A DNA stretch of 19,234 nt from positions 1 to 19,234 of the forward strand of contig JAFZTV010000105.1 in assembly GCA_017618625.1 (NCBI GenBank). Reading direction: 5' to 3'. The translations under genes and the position numbers were made by a program. Each line of letters opens with the position of its first letter. The first letter of the stretch is position 1. The stretch is from Bacteroidales bacterium. Lineage in GTDB: Bacteria > Bacteroidota > Bacteroidia > Bacteroidales > P3. A model generated the notes under the pieces. It was not told the DNA's origin. It searched no databases and saw nothing but the letters and a program-made list of their open reading frames with translations. Positions 1-8,192 of this stretch are shown in pieces.

Positions 1-1380
1 CTTGAATACCTCCGTGCCGGTGTGGGAGCGGGCATGAGTGTCGATGACTTTGCTCCACGTCTCTCCTTCTTCTGGGCCATCGGTATGAACCACTTCATGG
101 AGATAGCCAAGATGCGTGCCGCACGTATGCTTTGGGCCAAGATAGTCAAGCAGTTCAACCCGCAGAACCCCAAATCTCTCGCTCTGCGTACCCACTGCCA
201 GACCTCCGGCTGGTCGCTCACCGAGCAAGACCCCTTCAACAACGTCGGACGCACATGCATCGAGGCTATGGGTGCCGCTCTCGGCCACACCCAGAGCCTT
301 CACACCAACGCTCTCGACGAGGCCATCGCCCTGCCTACCGACTTCTCCGCCCGTATCGCCCGTAACACTCAGATATACATCCAGGAAGAGACCAACGTCT
401 GCCGCGTGGTTGACCCGTGGGCCGGCAGCTATTATGTCGAAACCCTCACCCACGAGCTGGCTCATCGCGCTTGGGCTCACATCCAGGAGGTCGAAAAGCT
501 CGGCGGTATGGCCAAAGCCATCGAGAGTGGCGTGCCGAAGATGCGTATAGAAGAGGCTTCCGCCCGCAAACAAGGACGTATCGACAGCAATATCGACACC
601 ATCGTCGGTATCAACAAATACCGTCTCGACCACGAAGATCCCATCGAGACACTCGAAATCGACAATACCGCCGTGCGCAACGCGCAAATCGAGCGTCTGA
701 AGAAACTTCGTGCCGAGCGCGACAGCGACGCCGTCAACGCGGCTCTCGACGCTCTCACCGAGTGCGCCCGTACCGGCCAGGGCAACCTCCTTGCCCTCAG
801 CATCGACGCCGCCCGCAAGCGTGCCTCTTTGGGCGAGATTTCCTATGCCCTCGAAAAAGTTTATGGACGTTACAAAGCTAAAATCAATCTTATAAGCAAC
901 GTGTACAGCTCACAGACCAAATCCAACGACCGCTTCAAGCTCGCCCAGCAGATGACCGACGAGTTCGCCAAGCGCGAAGGCCGCCGCCCGCGTATCATGG
1001 TGGCCAAGATGGGACAGGACGGTCACGACCGCGGTGCCAAGGTTGTCGCCACAGGCTATGCCGATATGGGATTCGACGTCGATATGGGACCCCTCTTCCA
1101 GACTCCCGCCGAGGCAGCCAAGCAAGCCGTCGAGAACGATGTCCACATCGTCGGCGCCAGCTCCCTCGCCGCAGGCCACAAGACTCTCCTCCCGCAGCTC
1201 ATCGAGGAGCTCAAAAAGCTCGGCCGTGAGGACATCATGGTCGTAGCCGGAGGCGTCATACCCCCGCAGGACTACCAGTGCCTCTTCGATGCCGGCGTAG
1301 CCGCCGTCTTCGGCCCCGGCACCCCGGTAGCCGAAAGTGCCATCAAGATGATGGAACTCCTCAACGCCGTCAAGGAATAA
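1..1380 (+). CDS. mutB: Methylmalonyl-CoA mutase, large (catalytic) subunit, 3' part (5' truncated by window)
   Basis: The reading frame is open from base 1, so the gene starts upstream; 459 C-terminal residues are visible. The enzyme interconverts (R)-methylmalonyl-CoA and succinyl-CoA in the cytoplasm using adenosylcobalamin, in the succinate-propionate pathway common in Bacteroidales. The first ~200 visible residues are the end of the TIM-barrel substrate domain, with the typical segments [19 protein letters not shown] and [10 protein letters not shown]. The last ~130 residues are the B12-binding domain: the DxHxxG motif (D340, H342, G345 of the fragment, with H342 the lower cobalt ligand), the SxL segment GASSLAAGH, and the [11 protein letters not shown] loop. 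Presence of the B12 domain with an intact cobalt-ligand histidine marks the catalytic subunit rather than the small partner, which would be expected just upstream. A candidate terminator follows. The paralogue isobutyryl-CoA mutase splits this domain off, so it is unlikely here. Confidence 0.96.
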   Translation, partial: LEYLRAGVGAGMSVDDFAPRLSFFWAIGMNHFMEIAKMRAARMLWAKIVKQFNPQNPKSLALRTHCQTSGWSLTEQDPFNNVGRTCIEAMGAALGHTQSLHTNALDEAIALPTDFSARIARNTQIYIQEETNVCRVVDPWAGSYYVETLTHELAHRAWAHIQEVEKLGGMAKAIESGVPKMRIEEASARKQGRIDSNIDTIVGINKYRLDHEDPIETLEIDNTAVRNAQIERLKKLRAERDSDAVNAALDALTECARTGQGNLLALSIDAARKRASLGEISYALEKVYGRYKAKINLISNVYSSQTKSNDRFKLAQQMTDEFAKREGRRPRIMVAKMGQDGHDRGAKVVATGYADMGFDVDMGPLFQTPAEAAKQAVENDVHIVGASSLAAGHKTLLPQLIEELKKLGREDIMVVAGGVIPPQDYQCLFDAGVAAVFGPGTPVAESAIKMMELLNAVKE

Positions 1381-1405
1381 AAGGTAATAGACGTTTCATA
1401 ACAGC

Positions 1406-1462
1406 GCAGCCGCCGCCCGAGCAATCGAGCCGCGGCTGCCTGCTTTAAAGCATTGTGTTTTT
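1406..1462 (+). terminator. Candidate rho-independent terminator after mutB
   Basis: A perfect 8-bp stem GCAGCCGC (1406-1413) / GCGGCTGC (1432-1439) lies 26 nt after the mutB stop. A short palindrome TGCTTTAAAGCA (1441-1452) and a T run (1458-1462) follow. The T run is separated from the strong stem, so this is not a textbook terminator, but the position and the following independent promoter fit transcription ending here. Confidence 0.45.
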
Positions 1463-1533
1463 ACAATTCGCGCAATTATTTCAAATAAGTTCTACAATAA
1501 TATGTAATGCCCTGAAATGTTGCAAAAATTTTG

Positions 1534-1541
1534 TATATTTG
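1534..1541 (+). promoter_or_regulatory. Bacteroidetes-type -7 box for the M28 peptidase gene
   Basis: TATATTTG matches the Bacteroidota -7 consensus TAnnTTTG in an A/T-rich stretch between the terminator and the peptidase gene. No well-spaced -33 TTTG was found; a TTG at 1520-1522 is too close. The start of transcription would fall roughly 5-7 nt downstream, inside the adjoining inverted repeat. Confidence 0.55.
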
Positions 1542-1569
1542 CATAATCGCATAGGAGTGTGCGATTATG
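1542..1569. promoter_or_regulatory. Perfect 10-bp inverted repeat at the peptidase transcription start
   Basis: The arms CATAATCGCA (1542-1551) and TGCGATTATG (1560-1569) are exact reverse complements separated by 8 nt. The left arm begins at the base after the -7 box. It could be a repressor operator or a 5' mRNA hairpin. The sequence shows symmetry and position only; the role is inferred. Confidence 0.5.
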
Positions 1570-1603
1570 TAAGTTGTTTATTGTTAGAAAAATAAATACT
1601 GCA

Positions 1604-3289
1604 ATGTATAATTTTTATTATTGTAAGAAAGCGCTGGCGGTGCTGATTCCGGCGATTGTAGCAATTCTGACACCCGCAAAGGCTGTCTCGCAGGAGGTGA
1701 ATACCGACACGCTCATGAAGCACATCATCGAGCTTTCGTCCGAACGCTATGAGGGCCGTCAGGCCGGAACGTACGGCTACAACGCCGCGGTGAAATACTG
1801 TGTTGAGGTCCTCCGTTCCTATGGTGTGGAGCCTGCCGGCGAAGACGGCGGATGGTTGCAGGAGTTCGATGTGGAGTGCAACGAGATTGACAACTGCACC
1901 TTCCATACCTACCTGCCAGGCGCGAAAAACCACGACACCTACTCGTTGGGTCGTGACTTCTCGTGTGCCGCTATGACGGGCCGTGGGTACGCTGATGCCA
2001 ACGTGGTCTTCTGTGGCTACGGGTTGGATGCTTCGGCCTACGACGACTATGCGAATGTCGATGCTCGTGGCAAGGTTGTCATTGTGGCAAGTGGCGTTCC
2101 CAATTTCCTGCCGAGCGACATCACCGACCGCTACGCAACGTTGCGCGACAAGGCGCGGGTGGCTAAAAGCCACGGTGCGGTGGCCTTGGTGTCCATCAAC
2201 ATGTCTAAGACCTGTAGCGACATAGAAGTACAATGCAGAGGATATAACGGCAAACTGCCGCATCTGGCCACTTTCCCCATCATACAGCCAACAAGATATT
2301 GTGCCGAGTCGTTGTTCCGTGGCGAGGAGATGCCGCTTGACGAGGCCATTGCTAAGATTCAGGAAACCCACAAGCCTCAGTCGTTTGCGTTCAACAAGAA
2401 ATTCGAGATAGAGACCAATGCAAAATACCGCGCCAGCGCCAAGACCTACAACGTAGTGGGCATCATGCATGGCGCAAGCAAGAAGGTGAAACAAGAGTAT
2501 ATCGTCATCGGCGCCCATCTCGACCATGTAGGCCGTCAGGGCGAGACCTGCTTCTATCCTGGTGCCGACGACGACGCCTCTTCGGTGGCGGCGTTGCTTG
2601 AGACGGCTCGACTGCTTTCGGAGCTTCCTGTGGAGAAGAGACCGGCTCGTAGCGTGGTGTTTGTCATTTTCTCTGGCTCCGAGCAGCTTGACAAGGGTAC
2701 TTACGAATTCATCGACCACTTCCGCTACCAGGGTAGGATAGAGGCCTTCCTGAGCATCGACTGCATAGGCTCCGGCGACAGCATCGACGTGCGCGGCAAT
2801 GCACGTTATCCGAACCTGTGGGGTGTCGCGTGCCACAACGACTCGCTGTACACCAATGCTATGGGGCGTGCAAAGAAAACCATAAAGGTTTATGCAACCG
2901 AGGAGGAACTGGCCGAACGCGCAAAGCAGAAAAAGCTGGAGGAGAAAGAGGCCGCCAAGGATCCCAAGAAGATGAAGGCCTTGAAAAAACAGAAACCCAC
3001 AGGCAACGAGAAATTCTCCGAGCAGGTTGTCGAGGGGTTCCAGACGATGCCTTCGGGCGATGCGCTGGCTTTCCAGCCGCTCGAGATTCCGTCTCTCGTG
3101 TTCACCACTTTCAACGGCAAACAGCACCAGCACACGACCAACGACATACCCGAGAATATCAACCGTACGATGCTCACCAAGGCAACCTCGCTGGTCTATC
3201 ACACGCTGTGCGACCTGACCAGGGGCTACTACCGTGGCCGCACCTACGAGTCGAAGTTGCAAGTCTATGGGCCGCTGATTGACGATTGA
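1604..3289 (+). CDS. Secreted M28-family zinc metallopeptidase
   Basis: A 561-residue exported aminopeptidase-like protein. The ATG at 1604 is chosen because it gives a standard signal peptide (residues ~1-29: short N-terminus with two lysines, hydrophobic core, cut near AKAVS|Q). A GTG at 1559 in frame would add 15 residues ahead of it and lies within the inverted repeat. A protease-associated-like region fills the N-terminal half. The M28 metal-binding set is visible in order: H305 and D307 (GAHLDHVG), D322-D324 (GADDDASS), E360 (GSEQ), D386 (SIDCIGSG) and H510 (HTTNDIPENIN). The usual two-glutamate AEExGLxGS motif is replaced by SGSEQLDKG, keeping one glutamate. A lysine/glutamate-rich insertion at residues ~435-471 lies before the last ligand. 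It probably acts in the periplasm or as a surface/exported protein. Substrate is unknown. It appears monocistronic. Confidence 0.88.
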   Translation: MYNFYYCKKALAVLIPAIVAILTPAKAVSQEVNTDTLMKHIIELSSERYEGRQAGTYGYNAAVKYCVEVLRSYGVEPAGEDGGWLQEFDVECNEIDNCTFHTYLPGAKNHDTYSLGRDFSCAAMTGRGYADANVVFCGYGLDASAYDDYANVDARGKVVIVASGVPNFLPSDITDRYATLRDKARVAKSHGAVALVSINMSKTCSDIEVQCRGYNGKLPHLATFPIIQPTRYCAESLFRGEEMPLDEAIAKIQETHKPQSFAFNKKFEIETNAKYRASAKTYNVVGIMHGASKKVKQEYIVIGAHLDHVGRQGETCFYPGADDDASSVAALLETARLLSELPVEKRPARSVVFVIFSGSEQLDKGTYEFIDHFRYQGRIEAFLSIDCIGSGDSIDVRGNARYPNLWGVACHNDSLYTNAMGRAKKTIKVYATEEELAERAKQKKLEEKEAAKDPKKMKALKKQKPTGNEKFSEQVVEGFQTMPSGDALAFQPLEIPSLVFTTFNGKQHQHTTNDIPENINRTMLTKATSLVYHTLCDLTRGYYRGRTYESKLQVYGPLIDD

Positions 3290-3354
3290 GTCTATAATCG
3301 GACCTGGCGGTCAGTTTTCAGTAGTCAGTAATTTTTCAATCCTCAAATACTTCG

Positions 3355-4095
3355 ATGTGGACGTTATATAAGAAAGAACTTTCGGGCTTCTTTTCGTCAA
3401 TTGTCGGTTATCTCGCCATTATCGTTTTTCTTGTTTTGATAGGGCTGATGCTATGGGTGTTCAGCACTCCGTTCAATGTGTTGGACGATGGTTTCTCGGC
3501 CATGGACGGCTTCTTCTTCATTGCACCGTTGCTCTATCTCTTTCTCATCCCGGCCATAACGATGCGTATGTTTGCCGAGGAAAAACGCGGTGGCACTATG
3601 GAGTTCCTGCTAACCAAGCCGCTGGGCGACACTGCTATCGTGTGCTCAAAATTCCTGGCAGGCTTGACCTTGGTGTTTATTTCGTTGCTGCCTACCTTGG
3701 TGATCTATTTCACTATTTATGCGCTGGGCGACCCTGTGGGTAACATCGACACCGGCAGCGTCTGCGGCTCCTACATCGGGCTGCTCTTTCTTGGCGGTGC
3801 CTTTGTGGGCATCGGACTGTTCGCCAGCGCCATCACTAACAATCAGATAGTGGCGTTCATCGTGGCGGTCGTGCTTTCGGTGTTTATGTATCTCGGTTTC
3901 GAGGGGATATACCAGATGGGGTTTCTCGGCAAAGCCGACCTTTTCATAAAGTCGCTGGGCATGCGCCATCACTATGAGTCCATCAGCCGTGGCGTCATCG
4001 ACACTCGCGACTTACTCTACTACTTGAGCGTCATAGCCATTGCCGTTATGGCAACGCGTATGGTGCTGCAAAGCAGGAAATGGAAGAGGGGGTAG
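3355..4095 (+). CDS. gldF: ABC-2 type permease, GldF-like
   Basis: A 246-residue inner-membrane protein of about six hydrophobic segments. It begins MWTLYKKELSGFFSSIVGY, the typical GldF start, and carries the ABC-2 signature region MRMFAEEKRGGTMEFLLTKP (residues ~75-95), which packs against the ATPase. In gliding Flavobacteria GldF forms a transporter with GldG and the ATPase GldA. Here gldG follows at once, but no ATPase gene is in the window; the base before the gene is spacer, and the preceding gene is the peptidase. Non-gliding Bacteroidales commonly keep gldF/gldG homologues, so a motility role should not be assumed and the substrate is unknown. The 65-nt leader holds CAGT-rich simple sequence and no clear promoter box. 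Confidence 0.9.
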   Translation: MWTLYKKELSGFFSSIVGYLAIIVFLVLIGLMLWVFSTPFNVLDDGFSAMDGFFFIAPLLYLFLIPAITMRMFAEEKRGGTMEFLLTKPLGDTAIVCSKFLAGLTLVFISLLPTLVIYFTIYALGDPVGNIDTGSVCGSYIGLLFLGGAFVGIGLFASAITNNQIVAFIVAVVLSVFMYLGFEGIYQMGFLGKADLFIKSLGMRHHYESISRGVIDTRDLLYYLSVIAIAVMATRMVLQSRKWKRG

Positions 4096-4152
4096 GCGAT
4101 TGGTTGATTGTGCGTGAGCGTAGTTTCAAATTTCATTTTTCAAATCGAAGAG

Positions 4153-5928
4153 ATGTCTCTAAAAAATACTAACAAGGCCACCAAGAATAAAGACAACCGC
4201 AAACGGCAGAGCTGGTTTGAATTCGGCATTGCGTTGCTGGTTGTCATATTTGTGAATGTCATTGGAGCGTTCCTTTTCGGCCGGCTTGACCTTACCGACG
4301 ACCACCGCTACTCGCTTTCGAAATCGACGAAAGAGCTTCTGAAGGGCGTCGATGAACCTATTCTGTTCAGGGTGTATCTCGACGGCAACGATCTGCCGGC
4401 TGACTTCAAGCGGCTGCGCAACGAGACCAAGGAGATTCTCAACCAGTTCAGGGCTTATAACCGCAATGTCGATTATGAGTTTGTCAATCCAGGCAACTTG
4501 CCGGGTGACAAAGAACGCAACGAACTCTACAAAGAGCTTATCTCGCACGACATTCGTCCTTCCACCGTCAGCCAGCGTAGCGGCAACGGGGTCTCCCAGA
4601 TGGTGCTCATACCGGCGGCGGAAATTACCTACAAAGGCAACAAGGCCTATGTGCAGCTGCTGCAAAGCCAGCAGTATGTGTCGGAGTCCGACGAGGTGAA
4701 CAACTCTATACAGAATCTCGAGTATCAGCTCTCGAACGCGGTGCGCACGCTTTCGCGCTCTATGAAGCCGGTGGTGGCGTTCACCATGGGCCACGGCGAG
4801 TTGCCGATGGCAAACCTCTATGAAATACAGCGTTCGCTGTACGAGAACTATACGCTCGACACGGTTACATTGAACGAGAACGTCAACGCCTTGCGCAAGG
4901 TGGTGCGCGGCTCCGATTCGTCATATACTTTCCTGCCTAAATACGATGTCCTTGTGGTGGCCAAGCCTACGCAGACTTTCTCCGACAAGGACCTTTTCGT
5001 ACTTGACCAGTTTGTGATGCTTGGCGGCAGGGTGCTGTGGCTTATCGACGCGATGGATGCCGACATGGACAGTCTGGCAGTCAATCCGCAGGCGGTGTCC
5101 GCCCGTTTGCCGCTGAACATGGACGAGATGTTCTATACCTATGGTGTGAGGATAAACACCGACCTGGTGATGGACATCCGCTGCCGCCCGATACCGATGG
5201 TCGTGGGTCAGGTGGGCGACCGTCCGCAGTACAATTTCACGCCCTGGTACTATTTCCCCGACCTCATTCCTGTCTCGAACCACCCGATTGTGCGTAACCT
5301 CGACATCATTAAGAGCGACTTCGTGAGCTCGATACAGGTGCTCGACAATGCTGACGACCTCTCGAAAACCGTGTTGCTTTCGACATCCGATTATTCACGT
5401 GTGAAGAACGCCCCGGTTATCATAGACCTCAACGAGACCCGTCAGGAACCTGACCAAAGGCTCTATAACCGCAAAAACCTGCCTGTGGCCGTGCTGCTCG
5501 AAGGCACCTTCCGTTCGATGTGGGTGCACCGTCTGCCTACCGGCTTCACCAAGCTGCCCGAGATAGGCTATCGCGACACAAGCCTGCCCACCAAGATGAT
5601 AGTGGTTTCCGACGGCGACATCATCAAGAACCGCTATAACCGCAACGACGGCACAACCTATCCGTTGGGCTATGACAGCTACACCAACACGATGTATGCC
5701 AACAAGGAGTTCCTCTTGAATGCCATCAACTATCTGGCGGGCAACGACGATGCGATGGCCTCGCGAGGCAAGAGCGTGCAGCTGCGCAAACTCGATGTAG
5801 TGAAATCGAAAAAGTCGGCTGTCGCAGTCAAGACGGTCAACATAGTGGTGCCGGTTCTGCTCGTCGCATTGGCAGGTGTGGTAATCTATTTCGTGCGTCG
5901 TGCGAAATACATCAAAAGAAAGAGATAA
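4153..5928 (+). CDS. gldG: GldG-like ABC transporter auxiliary protein
   Basis: A 591-residue protein with one N-terminal membrane segment (residues ~23-44), a large extracytoplasmic domain and a C-terminal membrane anchor (~562-582) ending in basic residues. This is the GldG / ABC-transporter auxiliary architecture. Conserved stretches include the post-membrane RLDLTDDHRYSLS segment and FTMGHGELP in the middle domain. The ATG at 4153 is preferred over an upstream in-frame TTG at 4108, because that would add a non-conserved 15-residue leader and nearly touch gldF. It sits 57 nt after gldF and 28 nt before the DUF4340-like gene, so the three are probably one operon. It should work with GldF; the partner ATPase must be encoded elsewhere. 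Confidence 0.88.
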   Translation: MSLKNTNKATKNKDNRKRQSWFEFGIALLVVIFVNVIGAFLFGRLDLTDDHRYSLSKSTKELLKGVDEPILFRVYLDGNDLPADFKRLRNETKEILNQFRAYNRNVDYEFVNPGNLPGDKERNELYKELISHDIRPSTVSQRSGNGVSQMVLIPAAEITYKGNKAYVQLLQSQQYVSESDEVNNSIQNLEYQLSNAVRTLSRSMKPVVAFTMGHGELPMANLYEIQRSLYENYTLDTVTLNENVNALRKVVRGSDSSYTFLPKYDVLVVAKPTQTFSDKDLFVLDQFVMLGGRVLWLIDAMDADMDSLAVNPQAVSARLPLNMDEMFYTYGVRINTDLVMDIRCRPIPMVVGQVGDRPQYNFTPWYYFPDLIPVSNHPIVRNLDIIKSDFVSSIQVLDNADDLSKTVLLSTSDYSRVKNAPVIIDLNETRQEPDQRLYNRKNLPVAVLLEGTFRSMWVHRLPTGFTKLPEIGYRDTSLPTKMIVVSDGDIIKNRYNRNDGTTYPLGYDSYTNTMYANKEFLLNAINYLAGNDDAMASRGKSVQLRKLDVVKSKKSAVAVKTVNIVVPVLLVALAGVVIYFVRRAKYIKRKR

Positions 5929-5956
5929 ACCATAGATTCCGTTTTCTATATAATAT

Positions 5957-7045
5957 ATGAAAAAGAAACGCAACCTCATAATACTTTCCGTTACCTGTGC
6001 GCTTGGGCTCGTGGCGGTACTTCTGGTGCTTCTGCTTAACCATCGCTCCACCCTAGATGACTTCGGCGTCAAAAACCCCGAGACCATAACACGCATATTC
6101 ATGGCCGACAACCGCGACCACCGTGTGCTGCTGACTCACGACCTCGGCAATACCAGCGACTCGGCGTGGATGGTTGACGAACAATACTATGCTAGCCAGC
6201 CCATGATTGACATGCTGATAAACACGATGGCAACCATGCGCATCAGGGAGAAAATCAACCGTGCGGCGCTTCCCAACGTGGTCAAAGACCTCTCGACCAA
6301 CAACGTGAAGGTAGAGGTCTATCAGATGGTTTACCGCATAGACTGGTTCAAGGGCAAGCTGCAGCTTTTCCCGCATGAAAAGAAAACGGTGACCTATTAT
6401 GTCGGCCACGAGACACGCGACATGATGGGGTCGTATATCCTGCGCGACGGCGACAAGGAGCCTTATGTTATCTACATGCCCGGCTTGCGCGGCATGATTA
6501 ACACGAGGTTTATTGCCGACCCGATACCGTGGCGCAGCCACCGCATCATGAAGCTCGACGTGAAGAACATAGAGCGTGTACAACTTGACATAACAGACTC
6601 GCCGGAGCAGTCATATTCCGTAGTGCGCGAGGGTGAGGGCTTCTACTTCGAATGTGGTGAGCCTCGTACGCGCGTGGCGGGCTTCGACACTGTTCGTGTT
6701 GCGCAGCTGCTCTCGTCGTTCACCAACCTCAATTTCGACGAATACGCCATGGCAGTGCCGAAGGTTGAGATTGACAGCGTGTTCACGAAAGCCCCCAAGA
6801 CCGTCCTCACGGTGACCGATAGGGCAGGCAATCGCCGCGAAGTCAAAACCTACATCAAATATTCAAATCCCGACGACATTAAGACTATGCCCGACACATC
6901 AATGTACAATGTGTTCGACCTGAACCGCCTCTATGCCGTCATCGACTCGAAAGACACGGTGCTGATACAGTATTTCGTCTTCGACAACATTCTCCAGCCT
7001 GCCTCCTTCTTCCTTGGCAAAGAGCGCTACCACGTGGCGTTATAG
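5957..7045 (+). CDS. DUF4340-type membrane-anchored protein
   Basis: A 362-residue protein with a basic N-terminus (MKKKR), a single hydrophobic segment at residues ~6-26 and a soluble remainder predicted outside the cytoplasm. The opening after the membrane segment (HRSTLDDFGVKNPETITRIFM) and the repeated beta-rich layout resemble the DUF4340 family, whose members often accompany GldG-type auxiliary proteins. Placement 28 nt behind gldG suggests a third part of the same transporter assembly. No catalytic motif is recognised. Function is unknown; family assignment is by pattern and context. Confidence 0.72.
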   Translation: MKKKRNLIILSVTCALGLVAVLLVLLLNHRSTLDDFGVKNPETITRIFMADNRDHRVLLTHDLGNTSDSAWMVDEQYYASQPMIDMLINTMATMRIREKINRAALPNVVKDLSTNNVKVEVYQMVYRIDWFKGKLQLFPHEKKTVTYYVGHETRDMMGSYILRDGDKEPYVIYMPGLRGMINTRFIADPIPWRSHRIMKLDVKNIERVQLDITDSPEQSYSVVREGEGFYFECGEPRTRVAGFDTVRVAQLLSSFTNLNFDEYAMAVPKVEIDSVFTKAPKTVLTVTDRAGNRREVKTYIKYSNPDDIKTMPDTSMYNVFDLNRLYAVIDSKDTVLIQYFVFDNILQPASFFLGKERYHVAL

Positions 7046-7046
7046 C

Positions 7047-7074
7047 TTTTCAACTTTCAATTTTCAACTTTCAA
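7047..7074. repeat. Two exact 14-bp tandem copies in the surE leader
   Basis: TTTTCAACTTTCAA occurs twice head to tail, starting two bases after the stop of the preceding gene and ending 7 nt before the surE start codon. The whole spacer is made of this simple sequence. It may carry the surE translation signal by default, as no Shine-Dalgarno site is visible. Confidence 0.85.
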
Positions 7075-7081
7075 TTTAACC

Positions 7082-7849
7082 TTGAACAAGCCTCTAATAC
7101 TTATCACCAACGACGACGGCTTCGCCTCGAAAGGACTTCGTGTACTCGATGAGGTGGCGCAGGAGTTCGGCGATGTCGTGGTGATGGCGCCTGAGCGCAA
7201 CTCTTCGGGCATGGGCCATTCGATAACCACCAACCGACCCCTGCGTGTCCGCACCATAAAACTCTCCGACGGGTTGCAGGTCTATGCCTGCGACGGTACG
7301 CCGGTCGATTGTGTGAAACTCGCCACAGAGTATTTCTGTCCGCGCCGTCCCGACCTAGTGCTGTCGGGAATCAACCACGGCAGCAACTCTTCGGTCAATG
7401 TCATATACAGCGGTACCATGGGTGCCGTGGTCGAATCCACCATCAACGGTTTCGATGCGGTGGGATTCTCGTTGCTGAACCACAACGACGATGCCGACTT
7501 CTCTCCCTGCGTGCCTTACATCCGCCATATTATCGGCAAGGTTCTGGAGAAAGGGCTGCCCACCAATGTCTCGCTCAATGTCAATTTCCCGAGTCTTTCG
7601 ACATCTGAGTTGAAGGGCATGCGTATCTGTCGTGAAGCGCAGGCGATGTGGGCTGACAGCTTCGAGAAGCGAACCGACCCCAACGGCCGGCCCTATTGGT
7701 GGCTTACGGGCAAGTTCGTGTGCGACGACGCCGTCGAGGGTACCGACGAGTGGGCGCTCGCCAACGGCTATGTATCGGTGGTGCCCATACATCCCGACTA
7801 CACGCGCTACGAGGCTATACCGGAAGTTGAAAATATGCTGCGCAACTGA
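7082..7849 (+). CDS. surE: 5'/3'-nucleotidase SurE
   Basis: A 255-residue cytoplasmic, divalent-metal phosphatase acting on nucleoside monophosphates. The TTG start at 7082 is chosen because it leaves the normal SurE N-terminus: NKPLILITNDDG with metal-binding D11 and D12. Further family motifs are NSSGMGHSIT (metal-binding Ser at 41/42), the conserved DGTPVDCVKL, SGINHGSN (Asn98) and SGTMGAVVES. The length is typical. It is followed 8 nt later by a small membrane protein gene and then lpxB, and probably shares their transcript. Confidence 0.95.
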   Translation: MNKPLILITNDDGFASKGLRVLDEVAQEFGDVVVMAPERNSSGMGHSITTNRPLRVRTIKLSDGLQVYACDGTPVDCVKLATEYFCPRRPDLVLSGINHGSNSSVNVIYSGTMGAVVESTINGFDAVGFSLLNHNDDADFSPCVPYIRHIIGKVLEKGLPTNVSLNVNFPSLSTSELKGMRICREAQAMWADSFEKRTDPNGRPYWWLTGKFVCDDAVEGTDEWALANGYVSVVPIHPDYTRYEAIPEVENMLRN

Positions 7850-7857
7850 CCGAGAGA

Positions 7858-8145
7858 ATGAAAAAGCTATTCCAACAAAACAAAGTCTATGTCGGCATCC
7901 TTGCCGAACTGTTGTCGGTGGTGGTTCCTGCGTTGCTGCTTTTTGTGGTGCTAACGGTGTTTGGCATCTCCCCGATGTCCCGCATACGTTGGTTTGCGGG
8001 TGTGTTCATACTTGGGATACTTGTCGTGCGGGCCTACGCCAAGAAGAAAGACTTCCCCAAAGCCACAAAGGCCTCTGCCGTCACTTTCTTTGTCTGTTTC
8101 ATAGCCTTTATGGTTTATCTCGGAATGACCAGACAACTACTCTAA
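7858..8145 (+). CDS. Small integral membrane protein, unknown function
   Basis: A 95-residue protein with three hydrophobic segments (about residues 12-36, 43-60 and 72-90) and short basic loops (RAYAKKKDFPKATK between segments two and three). It starts at an ATG 8 nt after surE and ends 47 nt before lpxB. The tight spacing and start codon support a real gene. I do not recognise a family; the position between surE and lpxB could suggest an envelope role, but nothing in the sequence proves it. Confidence 0.72.
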   Translation: MKKLFQQNKVYVGILAELLSVVVPALLLFVVLTVFGISPMSRIRWFAGVFILGILVVRAYAKKKDFPKATKASAVTFFVCFIAFMVYLGMTRQLL

Positions 8146-8192
8146 TCCCCACCGACCACTTAAAACTTACAGCTTAAAACTCAAAACTCACC

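Noticed and set aside
1565..3262. Long open frame on the minus strand opposite the M28 peptidase
   Set aside because: It is the antisense of a well-supported gene, with no promoter, no recognisable domain and His/Val/Gly-rich composition typical of mirrored coding sequence.
4159..4794. 211-codon minus-strand frame inside gldG
   Set aside because: It lies wholly opposite a conserved gene and has no family signature.
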